Positions 1-6,295 of a stretch of DNA of 6,546 bases are shown here, in pieces (the first letter of the stretch is position 1; every line of letters starts with the position of its first letter). The stretch is from JACRBE01 sp964429005 (GTDB lineage Bacteria; Chlamydiota; Chlamydiia; Chlamydiales; JACRBE01). The notes under the pieces were generated by a model. It saw nothing but the letters and a program-made list of their open reading frames with translations. It searched no databases and was not told the origin of the DNA. The stretch spans positions 1 to 6,546 of the forward strand of contig CAYSAJ010000053.1 in NCBI GenBank assembly GCA_964429005.1, read 5' to 3'. A program made the translations under genes and the position numbers.

Positions 1-848
1 CAAAAGGAGGAAAGTACGTAGGAGAATTGAAAGAAGAGTGGGCTTATCCCTCAGATCATCTTGCTATTGGGTTTAGAGTAAATAACGAATTTAATGTGAT
101 GAGTTGGAATGTTCTCGATTCATACTATCTTGAATGGGTCACAGAAAAAGATTCCCAAGGATTGAATGGATCTCAAATCACGAGTGAAAATTATGCTCTT
201 GAGGGGAAAAGTATAACGAGGCGTGAACAGCATATCATTGAATTGATTATTGATAGCCTTACTCATCCAAAGGCTCCAAAAGAAATCGTCAATTTACAGG
301 AGTGTTCTGACGCATTTATCGAAGAACTAATAACTCTCCTTCCTCCTCAATATCAATGCCAATACGACCAAGGAAATGCTGTGATCTATGATAGGGAGCG
401 ATTGACTCTTGTATCTACTTCTACTGTACAAATCTTTACGGGAGATCCTAGAACGATTCAAGATTTAATATTTGAAAGGGAAGGAAAAACGATGAGAATT
501 GTTAATGCCCATTTACCAGGGGACCCTCATGGTCCTTTTAGAGAAGAGTTTGCTCGCTATCTCATGACAACAACTTCTCCTCATGAAATGTGTTTGGCGA
601 TGGGAGATATCAATTTTACTGAAATAGAAATGGATTTAACCTTCTCTACAGTCAGCAAAGAGCTTGCGATCGATAACAGGTTTTCTCGTAATACCCCTTA
701 TGCAACCAACATCAATCCTCGTACAAATGAAAATCCTTTAACGTCTAAAGCGATCGATCACGCCTTTTTTTCTGGGGTTCTTCTTGAAGATCTTCCGCCT
801 GAGTTAACGATAGAAGGCACGGCGGCTATGGTAGAGGTTCTTTGTTGA
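1..848 (+). CDS. Endonuclease/exonuclease/phosphatase (EEP) family protein, C-terminal part; likely two EEP domains in tandem (5' truncated by window edge)
   Basis: EEP proteins are metal-dependent phosphodiesterases or phosphatases acting on nucleic acids, lipids or other phosphoesters; the substrate here is unknown. The frame is open from base 3, so the gene starts upstream of the window. A TTG at 27 is in frame but is probably not the start: GGAG lies only 2 nt before it, AGGAGG lies 16 nt before it, and the upstream codons read like protein (KGGKYVGEL). The first visible part ends in PSDHL (SDH at 51-59), the hallmark C-terminus of a CCR4/nocturnin-like EEP domain. A second domain follows at once: MSWNVLD (Asn at 108-110), LQE (Glu at 300-302), NAHLP (His at 510-512), GDIN (Asp 606-608, Asn 612-614) and AIDHAFFSG (Asp 756-758). 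Only 28 residues follow this last Asp, and they contain no final SDH. No signal peptide or membrane segment is visible. The family call is firm. The tandem arrangement is inferred, and a circularly permuted single domain is the alternative. Confidence 0.82.
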   Translation, partial: KGGKYVGELKEEWAYPSDHLAIGFRVNNEFNVMSWNVLDSYYLEWVTEKDSQGLNGSQITSENYALEGKSITRREQHIIELIIDSLTHPKAPKEIVNLQECSDAFIEELITLLPPQYQCQYDQGNAVIYDRERLTLVSTSTVQIFTGDPRTIQDLIFEREGKTMRIVNAHLPGDPHGPFREEFARYLMTTTSPHEMCLAMGDINFTEIEMDLTFSTVSKELAIDNRFSRNTPYATNINPRTNENPLTSKAIDHAFFSGVLLEDLPPELTIEGTAAMVEVLC

Positions 849-878
849 GAGAAGAGATATCAGATTTATTTCTTCTCT
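848..878. terminator. Hairpin across the convergent gene junction, possible bidirectional terminator
   Basis: Bases 848-859 pair with 867-878 to form a 12-bp stem (one G-U pair at 856/870) around a 7-nt loop at 860-866. It spans the 17-nt gap between the two converging genes and covers the last base of the plus-strand TGA and the whole minus-strand TAA. Its location suits transcription termination in both directions. The stem is AG/CT-rich with only five G-C pairs, and neither strand has a run of T after it, so it is not a textbook intrinsic terminator. Confidence 0.35.
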
Positions 879-2335
879 TCGAAGGCTTCCCATCCACCAC
901 CGAGCGATTTATAAAGAGAAATGAGGCTCATCAGGGTCTTTGACTGACTCTTGATCTCATCTTGAAGAGCTTGGTTCGTGTTTCTTTGGCTCATAATGAG
1001 CCTGGATGTATCAATAAGGCCAAGGTTTGCTTGAGCTGTAGTAATATTCAAGATTGACTCAGTTTTACTGAAGACTTCTTTGCTATATTCATAGGATTTT
1101 TGATTCGATTCAAAAGAAATCAACGCACTTTCTGCTTCTTGAAGGGCACTTAGTACAGTTTGCTGATAAAGATATAAAGCTGCGGCTGCACTCGCTCTCG
1201 CAGCCTTCAAATTTCCCACAAGCTGACCTCCTTGGAAAATGGGCTGATTTACATCCCCACCAACAGACCAGGTTTTACTATTGTGTTGGAAAAGATTAGC
1301 GATCTTTAAAGCTTGGAGTCCTAAATCTCCACCGAGTGTAATCGTCGGAAAAAAATTCGCAACAGCGATGCCCACCCCTGCAGTTTCTGCAGCGATTTGG
1401 CGCTCAGCTTCTCTCACATCGGGCCTTCGTCGTAGAAGGTCGGAGCGTAGCCCCAGTGCCACATGATCTGGAAAAAGAGGAAGAGGGGAAAAGGGAAGAA
1501 GCTCTTGCAAGAGCGATTCAGGGGGTTCGCCAATCAGTGTAGAAATGGCGTAGATACTTTGATAAATCTGCGCATGGATTTGAGGAAGAATCCCTTTTTG
1601 CTTTGCAAGCTCAGCTTCTCTTTCCTCAAGGGATACCTTGTCATGGTACCCTTGAAAGTATTGCTTCTGCTCAATCCGAAGCTCTTCTTCTAGTAAAGAG
1701 ATATCCTCTTCTATAAGCTGTCCTAGCTTTTGACTCGTTCTGAGATCCATGTAATTGCGTGCGATCTCAGCACAAAGAGTAAGTACAAGTGCATTTTTAT
1801 GGGCAATCGCTTTTTCAATATTTGCCTCAGCCGCTTCTACCGCTTTGAGTGTTTTACCAAATAAGTCGAGTTCCCAAGAAGCATCTAAAAGGGCATTAAA
1901 AAGGTTTTGCACTTGGGGTATCTGGATCACAAAAGGGAGTCCAGTCGTAGCACTCGTGCCCGCTGTTAATGACTGCCCAGCAAATACAGGCCCATTTTTA
2001 CTAAAGTAGGTTTTAGAAGCATTAAAATCGCCGATGATTTGTGGAAAAAGCTGCGATGCTGTCACTTGCCTGATCGCTCTTGCCTCTAAAATTCGAGACT
2101 CTGCTGCTTTGAGATCAAAGTTCGATGTCGCTCCCTTTTCTATATAGCTCGAGAGAAGGGGATCATCAAAAGTATCCCACCACTTCGTCACGATTTCCTG
2201 AGGCGAATCAGAAGTCGGAGATAGTTTTTCAAGACCCCATCCATCAGAAAAAGTAATTTCAGGAGGCTTATATTTAGGTCCAACATTGCAAGCAGCCAAA
2301 GCTAGAAGGGAGATCGTCAGCAGAGATTTTTTCAC
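866..2335 (-). CDS. Outer-membrane efflux lipoprotein (NodT/OprM/CusC type, TolC superfamily)
   Basis: This is the exit duct of a tripartite efflux pump: a trimeric outer-membrane beta barrel extended by a periplasmic alpha-helical tunnel. The 489-residue protein begins with a short lipoprotein signal peptide and a lipobox LAAC, with Cys16 as the lipidated residue. Asn at +2 fits outer-membrane sorting. The family motif VGPKYKPP follows at 18-25. Other family signatures are WWDTFDDPLL (52-61), SWELDLFGK (153-161), LRRRPDVREAE (301-311), ANFFPTI (326-332), PIFQGGQL (365-372) and the C-terminal LYKSLGGGWE (474-483). The two homologous halves run roughly from 56 to 265 and from 295 to 478. Residues 105-150, probably the first barrel hairpin and its external loop, are rich in Gly, Ser and Thr. 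The start is GTG, sharing GTGA with the stop of the upstream permease, and a perfect AGGAGG sits 8 nt before it. It is the last gene of the exporter operon and converges on the EEP gene. It most likely works with the adaptor encoded in the same operon. Confidence 0.95.
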   Translation of the reverse strand: MKKSLLTISLLALAACNVGPKYKPPEITFSDGWGLEKLSPTSDSPQEIVTKWWDTFDDPLLSSYIEKGATSNFDLKAAESRILEARAIRQVTASQLFPQIIGDFNASKTYFSKNGPVFAGQSLTAGTSATTGLPFVIQIPQVQNLFNALLDASWELDLFGKTLKAVEAAEANIEKAIAHKNALVLTLCAEIARNYMDLRTSQKLGQLIEEDISLLEEELRIEQKQYFQGYHDKVSLEEREAELAKQKGILPQIHAQIYQSIYAISTLIGEPPESLLQELLPFSPLPLFPDHVALGLRSDLLRRRPDVREAERQIAAETAGVGIAVANFFPTITLGGDLGLQALKIANLFQHNSKTWSVGGDVNQPIFQGGQLVGNLKAARASAAAALYLYQQTVLSALQEAESALISFESNQKSYEYSKEVFSKTESILNITTAQANLGLIDTSRLIMSQRNTNQALQDEIKSQSKTLMSLISLYKSLGGGWEAFEEKK

Positions 2336-3441
2336 TCGAGTCTCCTCCTAAATCCAAAACTTGCTACAGAAAGAGTAACAATAGAAATCGGAATGAGAGG
2401 CCACAAATTCTCAAACACAATTTTCGCTGGCATCGCCTTTAAGAAGATTCCTTTCGAAATAACGAGCATATAACGAAGAGGCATAAGGTAAGTTACCGGT
2501 TGTAGCCATGAGGGCATGTTTTCTATAGGAGTAGCATATCCCGATAATAAAAAGGTAGGTACCATGAACACAAATGTCCCTAGCATAGCTTGTTGCTGAG
2601 TAGCAGAGAGAGAGGAGACAAAAAGTCCAATACCACTAATAGAAGAAATAAAAATCAAAAGACTCACCAAGAAAAGAAAAAATGAACCGGTGAAGGGTAC
2701 TTTGAAAATAAAAACACCCACGCAGAACATTAGTAAACCCTCAAGAACCCCTACAATAATTCCGGGAACGATTTTTCCAATCAGAATTTCTAAAGGAGAT
2801 AAAGGTGATACTAAAAGTTGGTCGAAGGTACCAAGCTCCCGCTCTCTGGCAACAGAAATTGAAGAAACAACAAGACAAGTGATCATAGAAAGAGTTGCTA
2901 CTAGGGAGGGGATATTGTACCAATAATAAATCAAATTGGGATTAAACCAGTTTCTAGGAACAATTGCAGATTCTTCTTGTCTAATCATCGTAGGCTGCTC
3001 TAGTTCAACATTAAACTGTCGAATAATCGAACTTGTATAACCCATCACGATTTGGGCTGTGTTAGATTTGCGTCCATCTAGGATCATTTGGAGTTTAGCC
3101 TCTTTCCCACTATCTAAATTTCGAGAAAATTGTTCATCGATAGAAACGACCATGACCCCTTTCTGATGGTCGATGAAAGGTGCGATTTCATCCACGCTCT
3201 TTAAGTAGATAATCTGACTGAAAGTGGGAGATCCATGAAACCTTTGTACAAGTTCAAAAGCCTTCTCACCGGGATCTCGGTTCAAAATTCCAATTGGGAC
3301 ATTTTTTACATCAAGGGTTGCAGCAAAAGTAAAAATCAAAAGTTGGATCAAAGGAGGTGCAAGCAATGCCAACCGTGTCTTGGGGTCTCTTCCTACGGTT
3401 AATAGTTCTTTCAAAATCAGGGAGGCTATTCTTTTAAACAT
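2332..3441 (-). CDS. ybhR: ABC-2 type transporter permease, YbhR-like
   Basis: This is one of two inner-membrane permease subunits of the ABC-2 exporter. Its 369 residues match the usual length of YbhR. The layout is typical: a cytoplasmic N-terminus with KELLTVGRDP (11-20), TM1 at about 24-42, a large periplasmic domain at about 43-177, then five more membrane segments at about 178-198, 222-246, 251-276, 284-305 and 346-364. Family motifs are FAATLDV (39-45), LDGRKSNTAQIV (121-132), RNWFNPNL (163-170), the cytoplasmic coupling-helix stretch VARERELGTFDQLLVSPL (198-215), STQQQAMLG-like ATQQQAMLG (280-288) and ENMPSWLQ (307-314). The ATG start directly abuts the TAG of the YbhS-like gene, and its own TGA overlaps the GTG of the channel gene. 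It probably pairs with the YbhS-like subunit rather than forming a homodimer, given co-transcription and a single fused double ATPase. Assignment to YbhR rather than the related YhhJ rests on gene order and motif resemblance recalled from E. coli. Confidence 0.93.
   Translation of the reverse strand: MFKRIASLILKELLTVGRDPKTRLALLAPPLIQLLIFTFAATLDVKNVPIGILNRDPGEKAFELVQRFHGSPTFSQIIYLKSVDEIAPFIDHQKGVMVVSIDEQFSRNLDSGKEAKLQMILDGRKSNTAQIVMGYTSSIIRQFNVELEQPTMIRQEESAIVPRNWFNPNLIYYWYNIPSLVATLSMITCLVVSSISVARERELGTFDQLLVSPLSPLEILIGKIVPGIIVGVLEGLLMFCVGVFIFKVPFTGSFFLFLVSLLIFISSISGIGLFVSSLSATQQQAMLGTFVFMVPTFLLSGYATPIENMPSWLQPVTYLMPLRYMLVISKGIFLKAMPAKIVFENLWPLIPISIVTLSVASFGFRRRLE
2344..2349 (-). promoter_or_regulatory. 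Strong Shine-Dalgarno for the outer-membrane channel gene
   Basis: On the minus strand these bases read AGGAGG, a perfect Shine-Dalgarno, 8 nt before the GTG start at 2335. The site lies inside the upstream permease gene and is formed by two consecutive AGG arginine codons of its C-terminal Arg-Arg-Arg-Leu-Glu tail. It supports the GTG start and independent re-initiation on the polycistronic mRNA. Confidence 0.8.
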
Positions 3442-4602
3442 CTACTCAAGCCTCTTTCTAGTGATTTTTGCCGTAATTAAGAAAAAAATGGCTCCCATAA
3501 GAACCATAGGAACAATATTAATCAAAATATAACTCCAAACATTTCCGACTAAAAATAGCGTTTGAAGACATTTCACAAAGTATCTAGCAGGCAAAATAAA
3601 GGTCAAATATTGTATCCATTTGGGCATGCTAGCGATCTCAAAAAGAAATCCTGAAAGAATATAAGCTGGTAGAAATCCTGTGATGATCGAAATTTGATAA
3701 GCATTGAGTTGGTTTTTTGAAAGAGTAGAAATCAAAAGGCCTAGTCCCAGAGCAGAAAATAGAAATAAGGCTGAAACTAGAATGAGAAGCCACAACGAGC
3801 CTCTTAAAGGGAGGCCATATCCAACGACTGAAACAAAAATACAAATCACCATGGACATCATCCCAAGTAAAAAATAGGGGATTAACTTTCCTAAAATGAG
3901 CTCAAAAACACCTACAGGAGTAGAGATCATCGATTCCATCGTTCCTCTTTCCCATTCCCTTGCGACGACAAGAGCTGTTAGTAAAGTTCCAATCAGTGTC
4001 ATGATGATTGCTAAAGATCCTGAAAGGAGAAAAAACCTACTTTCAAGCTGCTCGTTATACCAGACCCGAGATTCAATTTCAGCGCGAGGGAAATTGGGAT
4101 ATCCCTCCTCAATTTTTCGCTGCTTTCGCCAAATATCAAAAGCCCCTTGGGCATAGTTGAGTACAAAATTTGCTGTGTTGGGTTCACTCCCATCAGCAAT
4201 CACTTGAAGGGGGGCTTTGTGAGAAGATTCATATAAAAATTGGGAAAAATATGAGGGGATTACAACGAGACCTCTGAGGGACCCTCTTGTAATGTCTTCT
4301 GTCAAAAGACGTCTATCTGGAGCTACTTTGGAAACAAAGTAAGGGCAATCTGTAAAGGATTGTAGTAGAGACCTTGCTTCAGGGGAAGTATCTTCAACCA
4401 CAATCCCCAGCTTAAGATGATCCATATCTAATGACACCCCAAAACCATAGAGAAATAACAAAAATAAAGGGAGAACGACACTGATCAAAATACTGCTTGG
4501 GTCTCTCACAATTTGAAAGATTTCTTTCTTCACAAGCGCTCTAATCCTGCGTCTTCTTCCTGCAGGAAAATTACCCAGAAGTCTTGCCATTTTTCCTGTC
4601 AT
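3442..4602 (-). CDS. ybhS: ABC-2 type transporter permease, YbhS-like
   Basis: This is the second inner-membrane permease of the exporter. Its 386 residues are slightly longer than E. coli YbhS. An Arg-rich N-terminus (RRRR at 16-19) leads into VKKEIFQIVRDPSS (24-37). TM1 is at about 38-57, and a periplasmic domain at about 58-189 contains GLVVIP (111-116) and DGSEPNTANFV (137-147). Further membrane segments lie at about 190-213, 236-261, 269-294, 301-323 and 355-378. The coupling-helix motif VAREWERGTMESM (213-225) and LPARYFV (337-343) are highly characteristic. The start is uncertain: ATG at 4602 has GAGG only 3 nt upstream, and ATG at 4590 (residue 5) has AGGA only 3 nt upstream. The choice sets a 32- or 20-nt overlap with the ATPase gene. 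Both choices imply translational coupling, and the protein is otherwise the same. It shares the D-G-x-x-x-N-T-A motif with the neighbouring YbhR-like permease, from which it is clearly diverged. Confidence 0.94.
   Translation of the reverse strand: MTGKMARLLGNFPAGRRRRIRALVKKEIFQIVRDPSSILISVVLPLFLLFLYGFGVSLDMDHLKLGIVVEDTSPEARSLLQSFTDCPYFVSKVAPDRRLLTEDITRGSLRGLVVIPSYFSQFLYESSHKAPLQVIADGSEPNTANFVLNYAQGAFDIWRKQRKIEEGYPNFPRAEIESRVWYNEQLESRFFLLSGSLAIIMTLIGTLLTALVVAREWERGTMESMISTPVGVFELILGKLIPYFLLGMMSMVICIFVSVVGYGLPLRGSLWLLILVSALFLFSALGLGLLISTLSKNQLNAYQISIITGFLPAYILSGFLFEIASMPKWIQYLTFILPARYFVKCLQTLFLVGNVWSYILINIVPMVLMGAIFFLITAKITRKRLE
3451..3459 (-). promoter_or_regulatory. Ribosome binding site for the YbhR-like permease
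   Basis: The minus strand reads AGAAAGAGG, ending 9 nt before the ATG at 3441. AGAGG is a moderate Shine-Dalgarno match. It is formed by the AGA-AAG-AGG codons for the Arg-Lys-Arg residues in the tail of the preceding YbhS-like permease, so the site is wholly within coding sequence. It supports the ATG start placed directly after the upstream TAG. Confidence 0.55.
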
Positions 4603-6295
4603 ATTCCTCGATCAATGTTATAAAAGCTTCCTCTAGGCTAGGCTCTGCATTTTGGGAGGTTTTGGCAACTTCTTTGAGTTTTGTGGGTGTATCGCTGTGG
4701 ATGATTCTACCTTGGTATACAAGGGCGATGCGATCGCAGTATTCTGCCTCGTCCATAAAATGTGTCGTCACCATTACAGTGACACCTTTACCTACAAGGC
4801 CGTGAATGTGATTCCAGAATTCTCTACGTGTAAGAGGGTCAACTCCAGAAGTTGGCTCGTCCAAAAAGAGAATTTCTGGGCTGTGCATGGTAGCACAAGC
4901 TAGAGAGAGTCTTTGTTTGAACCCTAGAGGAAGGAGCTCAGCAGACACATTCAAATAGGATTGAAGGGAGAAAATTTGAATCATCGCATCGATCGCATCG
5001 TTCTTTTGTTTTCCTTTGAGATTATAAATTCCAGCAAAAAAATCGAGGTTTTGTCTAACGCTTAAGGTTCCGTAAAGAGAAAACTTCTGTGCCATGTATC
5101 CGATAAATGAGCGAGCCTCTCCAGGTGATCTCATCAGATCGATACCATTGACCTGAGCGGTGCCACTTGTAGGTTTAAGAAGACCACATAGCATTTTAAA
5201 AGTTGTAGACTTTCCAGCTCCATTGGGACCCAGGAGCCCAAAAATTTCCCCTCTCTTAATAGAGCATGTAATATTTTCAGCTGCAGTAAAAGATCCAAAT
5301 TTTTTTGTTAGATTTTGTGTGATGATGATCTCCTCCTGGCCATCTTTGATGTCTGGTTGTCTTTCTGCTAGTGCAGAGATTCCTTTAGGGGATCCTCCAA
5401 GTAGGTCAATAAAAGCATCCTCAAATCGGGGTAGTGTAGGATCAATAGTGATCCCCTCACCAAAAGAGGAGGGAACAGACTGATTTTCCTTAATCACAAG
5501 CCTAACGTCTTTCCCTTGGATAATCGCATCGTTAACCTCATCTTTTGCGAGGGCTTCTCCCAATAATTGACGTTGACGATTTTCTGCTACGTGTAGGTTA
5601 AAAACTCTTCCCTCAACTTTATGGGTTAGATCCTGAGGCTTACCTGCATAAAGGAGTTTCCCTCCGTGGAGAAGAAGGACAGTATCGCAGCGCTCAGCTT
5701 CATCGAGATAGGCTGTACTCCAAATAAGAGATATACCTTCAGCTAACAATTCATGAACCATCTTCCAGAGTTCTCTTCGCGAAATCGGATCAACACCAAC
5801 ACTGGGCTCATCAAGCAAGAGTAAAGAGGGCTTTTTTATGAGAGCACAGGCGAGGCCAAGCTTTTGTTTCATGCCTCCTGATAAATTCTTGGCAAGTCGA
5901 TCTGTGAAGGGACCTAATCCAGTGAACTTTAAAAGTAATGACATGCGCTCTTCTCTTTGCTTTCCTAAGACACCTTCAAGATCCGCATAAAGGTTGAGGT
6001 TTTGGATCACAGAAAGATCTTCATAAAGCCCAAATTTTTGGGGCATGTATCCAGTCAATCGATGAATTTCTTCTGCATCACCTACCGTAGAATGTCCGGC
6101 AATATGAATCGATCCCTGGGTAGGCAGCAATAATCCTGCCATCAGACGAATCAGCGTCGTTTTCCCCGATCCATCGGGCCCTACTAACCCTACAATTTTC
6201 CCCTTTGGAATTTCAGCTTCAATATTTTGCAGCGCAGGCTGCTGCATGCTAGGAAAGGTTTTACTCAGATTTTGAATCGCGATAAGGCTCGTCAC
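4571..6295 (-). CDS. ybhF: ABC transporter ATPase with two fused nucleotide-binding domains, YbhF-like
   Basis: This cytoplasmic protein hydrolyses ATP to power the YbhS/YbhR-like permease pair. At 574 residues it has the usual YbhF length. NBD1 (about 1-225) has Walker A GPDGSGKTT (39-47), Q-loop Gln86, signature LSGG (138-141), Walker B LLLLDE (158-163, catalytic Glu163) and D-loop GVDP (167-170). Its H-loop position is Ala195 (STAYLDEAE) instead of His. A linker at about 226-320 includes a small regulatory-type segment ending in FEDAFIDLLGG (291-301). NBD2 (about 321-545) has Walker A GPNGAGKST (356-364), Gln403, a non-consensus signature LPLG (455-458), Walker B ILFLDE (475-480, Glu480) and H-loop His512 (TTHFMDEAE). 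Its C-terminus carries SLEEAFITLIEEY (553-565). The start is GTG, overlapping the adaptor stop as GTGA, and only a weak AG-rich Shine-Dalgarno (AAGAAGAG) precedes it. Having both NBDs in one chain fits two different permeases. Confidence 0.95.
   Translation of the reverse strand: MTSLIAIQNLSKTFPSMQQPALQNIEAEIPKGKIVGLVGPDGSGKTTLIRLMAGLLLPTQGSIHIAGHSTVGDAEEIHRLTGYMPQKFGLYEDLSVIQNLNLYADLEGVLGKQREERMSLLLKFTGLGPFTDRLAKNLSGGMKQKLGLACALIKKPSLLLLDEPSVGVDPISRRELWKMVHELLAEGISLIWSTAYLDEAERCDTVLLLHGGKLLYAGKPQDLTHKVEGRVFNLHVAENRQRQLLGEALAKDEVNDAIIQGKDVRLVIKENQSVPSSFGEGITIDPTLPRFEDAFIDLLGGSPKGISALAERQPDIKDGQEEIIITQNLTKKFGSFTAAENITCSIKRGEIFGLLGPNGAGKSTTFKMLCGLLKPTSGTAQVNGIDLMRSPGEARSFIGYMAQKFSLYGTLSVRQNLDFFAGIYNLKGKQKNDAIDAMIQIFSLQSYLNVSAELLPLGFKQRLSLACATMHSPEILFLDEPTSGVDPLTRREFWNHIHGLVGKGVTVMVTTHFMDEAEYCDRIALVYQGRIIHSDTPTKLKEVAKTSQNAEPSLEEAFITLIEEYDRKNGKTSG

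Noticed and set aside
27..29. TTG as the start codon of the plus-strand EEP gene
   Set aside because: The frame is open to the window edge, the preceding codons read as the end of an EEP domain, and no Shine-Dalgarno has proper spacing. The AGGAGG at 5-10 is 16 nt away.
455..458. LPLG at ATPase residues 455-458 (residue numbers) as a sign of a decayed pseudogene
   Set aside because: All other NBD2 motifs are intact and the frame is uninterrupted. This substitution is, to my knowledge, shared by YbhF relatives, so it is treated as functional asymmetry instead.
1281..2009. Plus-strand open frames opposite the outer-membrane channel gene
   Set aside because: They are antisense to a gene with strong family motifs throughout, have no recognisable domains and are shadows of its codon pattern.
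4981..5003. Short direct repeat built from GCATCGATC near the middle of the ATPase gene
   Set aside because: It is only about two partial copies and simply encodes the Asn-Asp-Ala-Ile-Asp-Ala-Met-Ile stretch of NBD2. Nothing marks it as a functional repeat.
3896..5483. Plus-strand open frames opposite the permease and ATPase genes, up to 107 residues
   Set aside because: They are complementary to conserved ABC transporter motifs and lack convincing ribosome binding sites or protein-like features.
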